This document shows, one piece after another, positions 43,966 to 52,521 of a stretch of 64,000 nt of DNA. How positions within the stretch are numbered: the stretch's first letter is position 1; each line of letters starts with the position of its first letter. The notes under the pieces were generated by a model. The model did no database searches. It was not told the origin of the DNA and was given only the letters and a program-made list of their open reading frames with translations. The stretch is from Pseudorhizobium tarimense (GTDB lineage Bacteria; Pseudomonadota; Alphaproteobacteria; Rhizobiales; Rhizobiaceae). The position numbers were made by a program, and so were the translations under genes. The stretch lies in contig NZ_JALJRA010000015.1 in the NCBI RefSeq assembly GCF_022968135.1, forward strand, positions 62,001 to 126,000, given 5' to 3'.

Positions 43966-44299
43966 TTAGGATCGGCCTGATGTGGAAGTTGCCCTGCCTT
44001 GGTCAGCGCATGCGATCTCAGGTGTAGTATTGCTGCTGGTCGAAGCAGTCTGTTCGGAGCTTGCATCGGTGCAATCGTCGTCGTCAAGTGAGTTGCCGGC
44101 TGTGTTGGAATCGTTAGCGCTCGAAGCACCTTCCGACGTGCTTGCGTCAGCACTACCTGCGGTGGAACCGGAGTCGTTTGAAGTGCTCGTGCCCGTGTCG
44201 CCCGCCGCTCCGGAGGAGTCGCTGGCGTCTTGTCTGAGCCATCGCGCCCGTGGCAAGAGCAAGGGTGAAAGCAGAGACGGTAAGAAGCTTCGTAATCAT
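43966..44299 (-). pseudogene. Secreted acidic Ser/Thr/Asp-rich protein with a frameshift
   Basis: A strong GGGAGGAAA precedes ATG at 44299. A signal peptide follows (MITKLLTVSAFTLALATGAM, then A). Right at the cleavage region the frame changes by one base: the mature part, rich in Ser, Thr, Asp, Gly and Asn (DASDSSGAAGDTGTSTSN), is in another frame and ends at 43966. The span of 334 bases is not divisible by three. So a single indel near 44235 separates signal and body. A sequencing error is the main alternative. Confidence 0.65.
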
Positions 44300-44408
44300 T
44301 GTTGTATTTCCTCCCTGGGTGCCAGATCATCCGGCATTTGTATTGGGGGGGCTACGTAACCCCGACAGACAAAGTCGTTCCGTCAGATGTTGCTAAAGAT
44401 GTAGCAGT

Positions 44409-44678
44409 TCATTTGGCGATCTCGCCCCAGGCCGGATCCCACGTCACGCCCTCGGTGAGCTCTACGAAGACAGGCTGGTTCGTGTCGCGGTTCTTGTTGT
44501 CGGCCATACGGAAGGCAACCTCCGGCTCCATCTCCTCGCCTGGAAAGATAGTGTCGTCCGTCTGCGGCTCCGCAACCTCGCGGATATAGCCGCGGATCTC
44601 GCCGCCGGAGCGGTAGAGCCTGACGACGATGGCGCCCGGCCGGGTGGCGTGAGGTGAATAGCGCTGATAGGTATGCAT
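44409..44678 (-). CDS. Conserved hypothetical protein, 89 aa
   Basis: The ATG at 44678 has AAGGAGG seven bases upstream. The product starts MHTYQRYSPHATRPGAIVVR and has a beta-rich middle (LYRSGGEIRGYIREVAE) and an acidic end with TEGVTWDPAWGEIAK. No signal, membrane segment or known domain is evident. Similar short proteins occur in rhizobia as unknowns. Confidence 0.75.
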   Translation of the reverse strand: MHTYQRYSPHATRPGAIVVRLYRSGGEIRGYIREVAEPQTDDTIFPGEEMEPEVAFRMADNKNRDTNQPVFVELTEGVTWDPAWGEIAK

Positions 44679-44761
44679 GGATGTCCTCCTTGATGTTGTC
44701 TTCCGCCTGACGCCGGGGCGTCCCGAAAGGTTCCGGTCCCCGACGCAGACCCCAAACAAAA

Positions 44762-44785
44762 AGCCCCTGCACGAGGGCAGGGGCT
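44762..44785 (-). terminator. Terminator of the DUF1236 gene
   Basis: On the minus strand AGCCCCTGC pairs with GCAGGGGCT, followed by TTTTTG, 26 bases after the stop. Confidence 0.9.
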
Positions 44786-44810
44786 TCAGCTGGGGGCTTA
44801 GGCGCTGGTG

Positions 44811-45203
44811 TTAGTCGAGAACCTGCACGACCGTGTAGGTCTGCGGATCGACGATCACGCGGCGCTCGTTGACATAGGCATAGGCGTAGGCCGGGGTCTC
44901 GGGGACCGGCGTCAGCACGACCGTCTGCGGCAGCGGCTGGCCAACGACGACTTCCTGCTGGACCATCACCGGCTGTGCGGGCACAGGCTGCTGGCGGACA
45001 TAGGTCACGACGCGTTCCGGCGGCGGATCGATCGCCGTGCCTGCGGCGGCACCAACAATGCCGCCGACTGCAGCGCCGATCGGGCCGCCGACGATGGCGC
45101 CCGTAACAGCGCCGCCTGCAGCGCCGCTGACAGTGCCTTCCTGCGCGATGGCGCCGGTCGCGGCAAGGCCTGCGGCGGCAGCAATCAGAACCAGTTTCTT
45201 CAT
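44811..45203 (-). CDS. DUF1236 periplasmic protein with glycine zipper
   Basis: The 130-residue product has a signal peptide (MKKLVLIAAAAGLAATGAIA, then Q), a glycine-zipper block with repeated GxxxG (AAGGAVTGAIVGGPIGAAVG), and a C-terminal DUF1236 segment RRVIVDPQTYTVVQVLD. Such proteins are thought to sit at the outer membrane or periplasm; function unknown. It has its own terminator. Confidence 0.88.
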   Translation of the reverse strand: MKKLVLIAAAAGLAATGAIAQEGTVSGAAGGAVTGAIVGGPIGAAVGGIVGAAAGTAIDPPPERVVTYVRQQPVPAQPVMVQQEVVVGQPLPQTVVLTPVPETPAYAYAYVNERRVIVDPQTYTVVQVLD

Positions 45204-45326
45204 GGCGATCTCCTCTTCGTGTGAGCCAATGCGCCAATGAACGCGGGTGCTTGAACTTCGTTCCGTGCAGCCGTCGAGCGCTGCACCGAGAAGAACCGGT
45301 TCAGCGAGATGCCGCAGGTGCCACCT

Positions 45327-45587
45327 TCAGTCGTCCGGATATTCAATCCGCTCACGGCTGACGAGCTTGAGCGACCGGTCTGGCTGGATGATGTAGCGCT
45401 CGCCATAGAGCTGTGAGAACTGGTCGCGGAAGCGGTGGGTGACGGTGCTGCCGACGGGCGCCTTCGTCAGTCGCGTCGCCGGCTGCCCCCCATAGGTGAG
45501 GCTGCCGGGTACCGGCTCCGGCCCGCCGGAAGCAGTGGTGCAGGCTGACAGCATCAAGGCAATTGAAAAAGATGCGAAGGTCTTCAT
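45327..45587 (-). CDS. Small putative lipoprotein
   Basis: The 86-residue product begins MKTFASFSIALMLSAC, a lipobox LMLSAC with the lipidated Cys at residue 16. The mature part has PVGSTVTHRFRDQFSQLYGE and ends ERIEYPDD. No domain is recognised. It stands alone. Confidence 0.75.
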   Translation of the reverse strand: MKTFASFSIALMLSACTTASGGPEPVPGSLTYGGQPATRLTKAPVGSTVTHRFRDQFSQLYGERYIIQPDRSLKLVSRERIEYPDD

Positions 45588-45747
45588 TTCGCAGCTCCCG
45601 TGCGAGCCCATCCCAAACCTGGAAGAAGATCAAGGTTTCAGGACAAGCCATGTGTGCGAGGACGAGACTATGCTGCTCGCGGGCTAAGCGGAAGAACGGT
45701 CGCCAGGACAGTTGCAGATCGCATGATCCCCCCGGCGACCCGTAAAC

Positions 45748-46221
45748 CTACTCCCTCCAGCGCCGGTCGCGGTCACCGTACCGATCGCGGTCACGGTCAT
45801 CCCACCTGGAATCGCGGCGGCTGTACCGGTCGCGGTCGCTGCGGTCGCCCTCGTTCGCCGATTGCTGTACCTGGTCGAGCAGTCGCCCGACCATCTCGAC
45901 ACACTCGTCGCTCGACTGGTCGGCGCCGCAGCGGACTTTGACCTTCGCTCCTGCGGCCTCGACCGAGATGCTTGCCGTACGGCCGCCATGCCAACCGCGG
46001 TGGTGGCCCATCATACGGTCGCCACCTGGGCGTTGCGAGCCGCTCACCTGCTGCTGCTGATTGTCGAGGCTCGGCGGCGGTGGCGGCTGCACAGATGGGA
46101 AGTTTCCCCCATCTTGTTGCGACTGGGCCTGCCCCTGGCTTTGCTGCGCCGGCTGGTTTTGGGCAAACGGCGTAGTTGCGCTGAGGGCGAGAATGGCTGC
46201 GGTCGTGAGCATGATCTTCAT
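45748..46221 (-). CDS. Secreted Gln/Pro-rich protein with Arg-Asp repeats
   Basis: The 157-residue product has a signal peptide (MKIMLTTAAILALSATTPFA, then Q), a Gln/Pro-rich linker with PPPPPS, a central domain with ASISVEAAGAKVKVRCG and a Cys-containing CVEMVGRLLDQVQQ helix, and a charged tail with repeated RD and DR pairs (DRDRDRYGDRDRRW). GGAGG precedes the ATG. Function unknown. Confidence 0.8.
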   Translation of the reverse strand: MKIMLTTAAILALSATTPFAQNQPAQQSQGQAQSQQDGGNFPSVQPPPPPSLDNQQQQVSGSQRPGGDRMMGHHRGWHGGRTASISVEAAGAKVKVRCGADQSSDECVEMVGRLLDQVQQSANEGDRSDRDRYSRRDSRWDDRDRDRYGDRDRRWRE

Positions 46222-46320
46222 TGGGGACACCTCCATGTCGGTTGCTGCCCCAACCACGCGAAATGGGGTCTGGTTCCAGCGCCCTCGGCGAACAGGTGCT
46301 TTCGGTTCAAGACATGGATG

Positions 46321-46377
46321 TCTAGATTCGTGACCGGCGTGACGCTGCCGGTTGACGGCGGTTATCGCATCGCCTGA
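46321..46377 (+). pseudogene. C-terminal remnant of a short-chain dehydrogenase
   Basis: Nineteen codons read SRFVTGVTLPVDGGYRIA and stop. FVTGVxLPVDGG is the characteristic end of SDR enzymes. Nothing upstream in any frame looks like the rest of an SDR, so this is a leftover tail. Confidence 0.6.
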
Positions 46378-46800
46378 GCTGGCAAACTAGGGGTGCATGG
46401 CTTGAGCGGAGGGGAGGGCCGCTCGATGACTTTGCCTTTCCTGGTCGGATCGATCACGCCGACCACCTCGGCACTCGCCAATATGCTCGGCTGGTTGACG
46501 AGTGGCTGGCAGCCATTGGTCTACGGCGGAAGCCGGCGATCACGACCACTCTAGTATGACAGCGTTTGTCAGCGGATTTCAGGCGATCAGATGGCTTCCG
46601 CTTCGCGCCTTCTTTGCGGACATTCCTGGAAGCGCCCATGAAGGTATGCTCCCGACCTCATCTCGAACGTTAGCTCAGTTTCCTCCGTGACTCCAAAACC
46701 GCCATCAAGTGGCACCGATCATGGACTTAATCGGAGTCGGATGCAGGTACGATCAAGCTCTCGCAGGCAAGCAGTCGGCTATAGGAGCAAGCACAGGACG
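46378..46800. other. Intergenic stretch without a recognised gene
   Basis: It holds short frames on both strands, such as a 42-codon one at 46426-46554, but none with a good start signal or a recognisable domain. With the SDR tail beside it, it may be old deletion debris. Confidence 0.4.
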
Positions 46801-47910
46801 TCAGTTTAAGAATCGCTGGTCGCAGAACACCACTGTGAAGCAGCAACCCCTATCACCAGGGTTGGGAGCGGCAGAAACATGTCCGCTGAGTTGGTTCGCG
46901 AGAGCCTTGACCACCTTCATTCCAAGACCGCCTGAGTTGCGGTCCAGATCGAAACCAACGGGCAAGCCGTTGCCGTCGTCCCTGACGCTGAGTTGGTGAG
47001 CGCCACCCCTGAACTCGTAGGCAACGTTGATCTCTGTCGCGCCGTGCTTAGCAGCGTTGGTGACAAGCTCATTCACAATTAGACCAATTGGCTGGATGCT
47101 TTCCGTGGGAACGTTCCCTTCATCGCCATCCACCTTCACGAGCTTGTCGAGGATGTGGGAGAGATCGCCGCACAACCGACGCAGGAAACCCACGCAGGAT
47201 ATCTCGTCGGCAGCTTCGGTGTAGAAGTTCTGGTGAACCCGGGCAACCGCCCCCACACGATTTGCCGCCATCTGCAACTGCTCCGAGGCGGCAGGCGGAA
47301 GATCGGGCAGACGACCCTGCATGTTCAGCATAGCCGAAACGAACTGAAGGCTGTTCTTGACGCGGTGGTCGATCTCACGAGCCATGATTTCCGCTTTGGC
47401 GACCGCCTGCCGTGCGGATAAGCGCAGTTCCATTTGGTCCATCACCACCGAGGCAAGGTCTCTGAGCTCATCAATCTGGCCCTCAGTTATTGGACGAACT
47501 TCCTTGTCGATGATGCACAGCGTACCAAGATTGTAGCCATCGCTGGTCCGTAGCGGAACACCTGCATAGAACCGGAGCCCGAACTCCCCCGCAACCAGTG
47601 GGTTCGCGAGGGAGCGGGGATCGACCTTGGCGTCGGTAAGGATGTAGGGGTCCGCAGACAGAATGGCGGAGGCGCACAGCCCCGGATCGCGTCCGATCTG
47701 CTCCACCGGTACGCCGTGGTGCGACTTGAACCAGATGCGGTCGTGATCCACAATGCTGATGATGGAGATCGGCACCTTGAAACGGCGGGCGGCGATGGCA
47801 GTGATCCGGTCGAACGATCCGTCCGCCGGCGTGTCGAGTATGTCGTAACGCTTTACCGCAGCAACGCGCTGCGGCTCGTCTTCGGGAATGATACTCGGTT
47901 CAACGTTCAA
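46801..47910 (-). CDS. GAF-domain sensor histidine kinase, HisKA_2 type
   Basis: The 369-residue kinase lacks membrane segments and should be cytosolic. A GAF domain spans about 20-165 (ISIISIVDHDRIWFKSHHGV; RFYAGVPLRTSDGYNLGTLC). The phospho-His box is REIDHRVKNSLQFVSAMLN at about 185, the N-box is LIVNELVTNAAKHG and the G-box region has RDDGNGLP. No response regulator is adjacent, so the partner is elsewhere. Unlike the fragment at 2812-3339, this gene is intact. Confidence 0.93.
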   Translation of the reverse strand: MNVEPSIIPEDEPQRVAAVKRYDILDTPADGSFDRITAIAARRFKVPISIISIVDHDRIWFKSHHGVPVEQIGRDPGLCASAILSADPYILTDAKVDPRSLANPLVAGEFGLRFYAGVPLRTSDGYNLGTLCIIDKEVRPITEGQIDELRDLASVVMDQMELRLSARQAVAKAEIMAREIDHRVKNSLQFVSAMLNMQGRLPDLPPAASEQLQMAANRVGAVARVHQNFYTEAADEISCVGFLRRLCGDLSHILDKLVKVDGDEGNVPTESIQPIGLIVNELVTNAAKHGATEINVAYEFRGGAHQLSVRDDGNGLPVGFDLDRNSGGLGMKVVKALANQLSGHVSAAPNPGDRGCCFTVVFCDQRFLN

Positions 47911-48453
47911 GGCGGTGCTTTCACTTTTGACAGGTATCGACCGCTACAGCCATCCATGGGCGGGTGCCAACCATTGTTAGGACATATGTGGTAGTGCATC
48001 AACCTCGTCTTTAAACCGGCACATGAACCACCAGTAGACTTCATTCTATGCGCCTGTGAAGGAGTGGCCCGAACGTCATTCGCCGGATGATTTTCAATTG
48101 CCGCGGCAAGCGTGCTAATGTCCGCATTATACGGTGGTTGCCCAGCAGCGGACAGACGGCTTACCACCCTATGTCAGTCACATGCAGATCGTTGTTGAAA
48201 TGGCGGCTTTCGGCCCCATTCCAGATGACCTTACAGTGATCGGGCGTGCGTCCGCCAGTGAACACATTCAACGACGGTGGCGCAGGCCTGTTTCGATCAA
48301 GCCTACTCAGGTACTAATCAAAGCGATGGCGCATGATTGGCAAAGCTGATTGCGTGACATCCCGAGGTGCTGGGGGATCTGCAGGGCTTCATCAACCGCC
48401 TTAGTGTCGACAAGATAAGAGCACCAGCAAGCGTGACTGATTTTGCGAATAAA
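47911..48453. other. Intergenic stretch without a recognised gene
   Basis: Both strands carry only short frames, such as one of 71 codons at 48134-48349 and a minus-strand one at 47907-48167. None has a convincing ribosome binding site or family resemblance. I see no RNA structure either. Confidence 0.4.
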
Positions 48454-48478
48454 AAAGCCGCGAGAAAATCGCGGCTTT
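48454..48478 (-). terminator. Terminator of tRNA-Asn
   Basis: On the minus strand AAAGCCGCGA pairs with TCGCGGCTTT over TTTTC, and a T-run follows. It lies ten bases after the tRNA 3' end. Confidence 0.85.
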
Positions 48479-48487
48479 GGAAGAATT

Positions 48488-48562
48488 TGGCTCCCCGGGC
48501 CGGATTCGAACCGGCGACCTGTCGATTAACAGTCGAATGCTCTACCGCTGAGCTACCAGGGA
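48488..48562 (-). tRNA. tRNA-Asn(GUU)
   Basis: The 75-base gene has acceptor TCCCTGG/CCGGGGA, D-arm with AGCTCAGCGGTAGAGC, anticodon loop CTGTTAA (anticodon GTT), T-arm GCCGG-TTCGAAT-CCGGC and encoded CCA. It is intact and uninterrupted. Although tRNA genes are common integration sites, the nearest integrase is 1.8 kb away and no repeat of its 3' end was seen. Confidence 0.97.
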
Positions 48563-48697
48563 ACAACCGCTATGTGGCGGCGGTGAGCGGGGTAATACAA
48601 ATGCTTTGCCCGTTTGCCAAGGGCTTTTTCGAAAAAAATGCGGCTTGCTTGTTTTGCCACAGTTCTCGCCCCATCTGCAGCCGTTATGGCAGAGGTT

Positions 48698-49000
48698 ATG
48701 AGGCTTCAGGCATTAATGAAGGAACGAAAGAAGGTACGCTTCGGTATGGACCCCGACAGCGGCCGGTTGGCGCTCGGTTCGTGGCAGATCCCGATGCCGC
48801 GTTCGCGCGCCGGCCGGATCGGGATCGGCGGTACGCTGATCATAGCCGGGACGCTGGGCTTCCTGCCGATCCTCGGCTTCTGGATGCTGCCGCTCGGCAT
48901 CCTCGTGCTGTCCCATGACCTGCATTTCGTCCGACGCCGGCGCAGGCAGGCCGTCGTTTGGTGGCAGCGCCGCCGGCAGACGCGGGGAAGAGACAGATGA
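48698..49000 (+). CDS. Hypothetical small membrane protein
   Basis: The 100-residue product has one or two membrane segments in IGIGGTLIIAGTLGFLPILG and FWMLPLGILVLSHDL, then a basic tail with FVRRRRRQAVVWWQ. The start is uncertain: ATG codons at 48698, 48716 and 48746 are in frame. The gene ends six bases before the convergent exoD stop. Function unknown. Confidence 0.65.
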   Translation: MRLQALMKERKKVRFGMDPDSGRLALGSWQIPMPRSRAGRIGIGGTLIIAGTLGFLPILGFWMLPLGILVLSHDLHFVRRRRRQAVVWWQRRRQTRGRDR

Positions 49001-49005
49001 CCCGA

Positions 49006-49647
49006 TTATTGGAGAATTTCCGCTAGTCCCTGGCCGGCGCTAAAGGCAAGATAGCCGAGCGCCACGAAATAGATCACGGTGAAGATGAGGAAGGCGTAAC
49101 CCGCCGCAACGATCAGCCCGTCGCGCTGGATCATGCCGGTCGCCAGTAGCAGGATGGCAATGCCGGGCAGCGTGTTCGACAGCGGCACGAAACCCAGAGG
49201 AAACATCAACAGTACGCCGCCGAAGGCGATCGCAAGTCCGTTCAGCCGATTCATCACGGCACCCGCGACGAAGCCCGCCATGCGCGGCTTGATATAGGCG
49301 TCGAGTCGCGAGACGATGCTGGCGCCCTTTTCCAGTGCCGGCACGAGCTTCGTCGTGTCGAGCCGCCGGTCGAGGATGCGCTTCGGAAGCCATGGCAGGC
49401 GGTTGAAGGTGATCGACAGGCTGATCAGGATGATCGCGAAACCGAAGACGGTGCTGACGCCGGGGATCGAGACGGGAATCAGGAAGGGCAGGGAGGCCAG
49501 CGCGCACATCAGAAGCAACCCGTGCTCGCCGACTTCCGCCATCAGCTCGCGCAGCGTCACAGAGTTCCCGGCGATCCGGCCGATCACGCCGCGAAGGGTC
49601 GCGCTCAGAGAGGCGGAGCTGTCCTTGAACTCGAATGTATCCTGCAT
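49006..49647 (-). CDS. ExoD family membrane protein
   Basis: The 213-residue inner-membrane protein matches ExoD: GEHGLLLMCALASLPFLIPV, SIPGVSTVFGFAIILISLSI, and RLPWLPKRILDR. ExoD was linked to exopolysaccharide and alkali tolerance in Sinorhizobium, but its biochemical role is unclear. The ATG at 49647 gives the family-typical start; the longer frame lies in untranslated DNA. Confidence 0.9.
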   Translation of the reverse strand: MQDTFEFKDSSASLSATLRGVIGRIAGNSVTLRELMAEVGEHGLLLMCALASLPFLIPVSIPGVSTVFGFAIILISLSITFNRLPWLPKRILDRRLDTTKLVPALEKGASIVSRLDAYIKPRMAGFVAGAVMNRLNGLAIAFGGVLLMFPLGFVPLSNTLPGIAILLLATGMIQRDGLIVAAGYAFLIFTVIYFVALGYLAFSAGQGLAEILQ

Positions 49648-49726
49648 TGCCGCGTCCCTCGTCTGAAAAGAGAGCGGATGGATAGCAGGATTGCGCGCCG
49701 CAGCAAAGCCGCGGCCGCTGGCGGCG

Positions 49727-49831
49727 CTATTTCGGCTGCATCCATCGGTCGAAGGCCCCGCAGAGTAGAACGATCGCCAGGATGGCAAGAACCACCGGAT
49801 TGATGGCCGTCACGACGTCCAGATACGCCAT
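49727..49831 (-). CDS. Small single-span membrane peptide, 34 aa
   Basis: GGGAGGAG precedes ATG at 49831. The peptide MAYLDVVTAINPVVLAILAI, then VLLCGAFDRWMQPK, is a single membrane segment with short ends. The strong ribosome binding site makes it more likely real than a chance frame. Function unknown. Confidence 0.5.
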   Translation of the reverse strand: MAYLDVVTAINPVVLAILAIVLLCGAFDRWMQPK

Positions 49832-49998
49832 CGAAGTTTCTCCTCCCGCATCTGCCGTTCGGCAGTCCTCCCCCGCCGTTCGACAGGACGATCTTACCAA
49901 AGATCCCCACCCGGCGCCAAGAATCATCGGCGAGAATTCGTGCTTGCCGCGCCGCCCGCGAATCGTCGAGATTCGCAGTCATGGCGACGAGGTTTCGA

Positions 49999-50283
49999 AT
50001 GAATCTGAGAGTGATCGAAGGCGGGCGTGACACGCTGCGCGAACTGACGGACGTCGAGGTGCCCGGCTTCTCGCCGCGAAAGGCCGATGTCCGCCGCGAA
50101 GCCGACCGGCGGCTGAAGCGGCTCGATTACGACCGCTGGCGCACTCGCGAGCTTGCAACCGGGATCAGAATGCCGCGCGAGCTGCGCTATCTGGCGATGC
50201 AGATCGAATTCGTTGCGGAACGGCTCACGGCGCTGAAGGAGATCCCGGCGGATTATCGGGCAGATGCGTATTGGCCGGGATGA
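49999..50283 (+). CDS. Conserved hypothetical protein, 94 aa
   Basis: The product MNLRVIEGGRDTLRELTDVE is highly charged and helical, with KADVRREADRRLKRLDYDRW and a C-terminal AEIRLTALKEIP-like helix (actual FVAERLTALKEIPADYRADA). GACGAGG is six bases before the ATG at 49999; an ATG at 49981 would add six residues. No family is recognised. It is the last ordinary gene before the prophage. Confidence 0.6.
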   Translation: MNLRVIEGGRDTLRELTDVEVPGFSPRKADVRREADRRLKRLDYDRWRTRELATGIRMPRELRYLAMQIEFVAERLTALKEIPADYRADAYWPG

Positions 50284-50407
50284 GGGGCTTATACGGCGTT
50301 CGGGTTGTTCTTGGTTGGAGGCCTTGCCCGGAGTGGGAAAATTTAGAGTTCCTGCTAGCTTACGCCTCTCTCGGCCACACTTGGACTGAAATAGTTTCCA
50401 AGCGATA

Positions 50408-51040
50408 TCAATCGCCGCTGCCACACCCTGCCACACCTTCGTCGGCTTCATCGGGCGTCAGCAGCTTGCTCCCGATCCCATACCAGCTGATCTTCGCGAC
50501 CGTCTGCCTTGCCAGGCGGGCACGCTCTGCATTGCGCGTGTAGATCTTCGACGTCTTCGCGTCCCGCCACCCGAACATCGCTTCGAGCATGCTGTCCGTC
50601 GCCTCGTTTTGAGCGACGTCCGTGGCAAGCCCCTTCCTCACAGAATGCGACGTCAGGTGCGGCAAGTGCGCCTGCCTGAACCAGTACGAGATCCGGTTGC
50701 CCAGCCCCTTCACGCTGAACGGCTTGCCGAATTCAGTCACCAGGTATGTCAGAGCGGTGACCTTATGCGTGGCGAGTACGATTTCAAGGATCGGATGCAG
50801 CGGCACGATGAGATCGACGGGCGTTCTGTTTCGGTTCTTGAAGAGCCTTAGGTGGAAGGCGTCAGCGCGACGATGCTGCGGGCCGAGAACCGCAAGATCA
50901 GACACTCTGAGTCCCGTGTATATGGCTACCGACAGATAGAGCACGGCCTTTGAGCCGATCCCGTGGTGCGTGATGAACTGCTCGAGCTCTGCCGGCGTGG
51001 CCGTGTCATGCCCATCGGAATGGGCACGGAAGGGCGACAC
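50408..51040 (-). pseudogene. Tyrosine recombinase (phage integrase), N-terminally truncated
   Basis: The 210-residue frame holds most of the catalytic domain: the first Arg in AIYTGLRVSDLAVLG, HSVRKGLATDVAQ for the HxxR box, and the nucleophile Tyr in DAKTSKIYTRNAERA. Integrases of this class are about 350-400 residues, with a SAM-like core-binding domain first; that part is missing. A stop lies just before the first codons and the DNA beyond belongs to a rightward gene fragment. So a deletion joined the two, and activity is unlikely. Confidence 0.75.
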
Positions 51041-51042
51041 TA

Positions 51043-51228
51043 GGCGATGGTATCTGGCCTGGTCGCGTCAGCGGCAGCATCGCGCCGAACATCAAACACC
51101 GCGGCGAAGTCGGAGCCTGGATTGCCATCCACAGCATCGAGGACGGCTGGTTCAAGCGCAAAGGCCAGCATCTGTCGGTGAGCGAAGAAACCATGACAAA
51201 ACGCGAAGAAGCGAGGACAGCAGCATGA
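51043..51228 (+). pseudogene. 5'-truncated phage gene
   Basis: The frame reads IWPGRVSGSIAPNIKHRGEV, GAWIAIHSIEDGWFKRKGQH and ends KREEARTAA. It has no start codon; upstream DNA is the end of the opposed integrase frame. Its TGA overlaps the next ATG (ATGA), so it was once the first gene of the chain that follows. Family unknown. Confidence 0.55.
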
Positions 51229-51503
51229 AGAACCGACTGATCGACTTGAACAATCACCTGTTCTCCCAGCTTGAGCGGTTGAGCGAGGAGAACCTGACGA
51301 CGGAGCAGATGGTGACAGAGGTGAAGCGCACCGACGCCATTGTGGCGGTTAGTGAGCAGCTTATCCGCAACTCGGATTTGTCCCTGAAGGCCGCAACCCT
51401 CGTCGCGAACCACGGCGACCGCTTCCGGCCGATGCTGCCGACCATCTTCCGCCCGCCTGAAACGCTGGAAAGCAAGGCCATCACGGACGGGGGCGACAGA
51501 TGA
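51225..51503 (+). CDS. Phage hypothetical protein, 92 aa
   Basis: The product starts MKNRLIDLNNHLFSQLERLS and has TEQMVTEVKRTDAIVAVSEQ and LIRNSDLSLKAATLVANHGD, a helical pattern seen in small early proteins of rhizobial phages. It is complete and overlaps its neighbours by four bases at each end. Function unknown. Confidence 0.75.
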   Translation: MKNRLIDLNNHLFSQLERLSEENLTTEQMVTEVKRTDAIVAVSEQLIRNSDLSLKAATLVANHGDRFRPMLPTIFRPPETLESKAITDGGDR

Positions 51504-52162
51504 AGGGCACGCAAATCCCCCACAGCGAAGCCGAGATGCAATGGCTGGAAGAGAACCGGCTGTTGCCGATCGCTGACTATCACCGCGCATTTCTCCGAGA
51601 AGTTCGTACGTGAGGATGTGGCGGCGGGCAATCTCCACGCGCTGCGCAAGCGCAAGGGGTGGAAGACGGGCCGTACCGGCTTCTTCGTGAAGGGGCAGAC
51701 ACCGGTCAACAAGGGAAGCCCTGCCCGCCGGGGAAGGGCGGCCGCCGTCCCAACGCCCGCAGGACACAGTTCAAGCGCGGGCAACTCCCGCACAACACGC
51801 AGTATCTCGGCCATCAGCGGGTATTAAAAGATGGCTACGTCAGCATCGATGAGGTCAATCCGCACACGGGCTATGAGCCGCTATTTGCTGAAACACGTGC
51901 ACGAGTGGGAGAAGCTGGCCGGCCCCGTACCGGAAGGCCTTTGCCTCAAGTGCATCGATGGCAACAGGTTAAACACTGATCCCGCCAACTGGATCGCTAT
52001 CCCCCGCGGCGTCCTGCCCAGGTTGAACGGTGGCCGCGCAACCCGTGTCATGGCCTAGCGCACACCGCGCCCGACGACCTGAAGCCGTTGCTGATGACCA
52101 TGGCTCGCGTCGAGCACAAAGCAAGCGAGATATGCCGCAAGCGTCAGGGAGCAGCACAATGA
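51500..52162 (+). pseudogene. HNH-endonuclease-like phage gene with several frameshifts
   Basis: Pieces in different frames line up in order: MKGTQIPHSEAEMQWLEENR; EKFVREDVAAGNLHALRKRK then GWKTGRTGFFVKGQTPVNKG; QFKRGQLPHNTQYLGHQRVL then KDGYVSIDEVNPHTGY; RYLLKHVHEWEKLAGPVPEG then LCLKCIDGNRLNTDPANW; and DDLKPLLMTMARVEHKASEI to the TGA. The order and the H-x-n-C/N pattern resemble phage HNH proteins. At least four one-base shifts (near 51580, 51715, 51885, 52050) break it. ATGA overlaps at both ends show the original operon. Confidence 0.75.
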
Positions 52163-52329
52163 ACGAGTTCGCAGGTTATGCAGTATACAAGCGCGGCGGC
52201 TGGTGGCCCTGTCAGTGGGTGCTTTGGGCGACCAACAATACGGCCGACCGAGCTTCTTCCGCCGGGAGCTTGCCTTCGTGCACGGCGCGGCACGTCTGCC
52301 AGGCTTTGCGCCACTTGCCGCTGTTCTGA
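52159..52329 (+). pseudogene. Short phage gene start, probably truncated
   Basis: An ATG overlaps the previous TGA. The first residues MNEFAGYAVYKRGGWWPCQW look like a phage protein, but the frame then runs antisense through the DUF982 gene to a stop at 52329. I infer that the DUF982 segment replaced its 3' part. Confidence 0.35.
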
Positions 52330-52436
52330 TCACGCTCATGGGCAAGCCAATTGATGGCCTGTTCAGGCGTAGCCAGCGAGATCTGAATCTTTCCATCCCG
52401 GATCACGACGGGTTCTTTCCAATGGTTGGCAAGCAT
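52212..52436 (-). CDS. DUF982 protein
   Basis: The 74-residue product MLANHWKEPVVIRDGKIQIS, then TPEQAINWLAHERDQNSGKW, and AWQTCRAVHEGKLPAEEARS fits the small DUF982 family common on rhizobial chromosomes and plasmids. It runs against the phage genes and interrupts their chain, so it was probably brought in by rearrangement. Function unknown. Confidence 0.7.
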   Translation of the reverse strand: MLANHWKEPVVIRDGKIQISLATPEQAINWLAHERDQNSGKWRKAWQTCRAVHEGKLPAEEARSAVLLVAQSTH

Positions 52437-52521
52437 GTTCGTCAGCCTCGAAGGTTGTTGTCCACCCTCCTAATAGCCCGTGGCTTTTTTCGTTCCCGGC
52501 CCGTTACTCACGAGGAGTAGA

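Noticed and set aside
43982-44359. 125-codon plus-strand frame opposite the acidic secreted protein
   Set aside because: The minus strand has the strong ribosome binding site and signal peptide; the plus frame has neither.
48488-48562. tRNA-Asn as the prophage attachment site
   Set aside because: The integrase is 1.8 kb away with ordinary chromosomal genes between, and no repeat of the tRNA 3' end was seen within the window.
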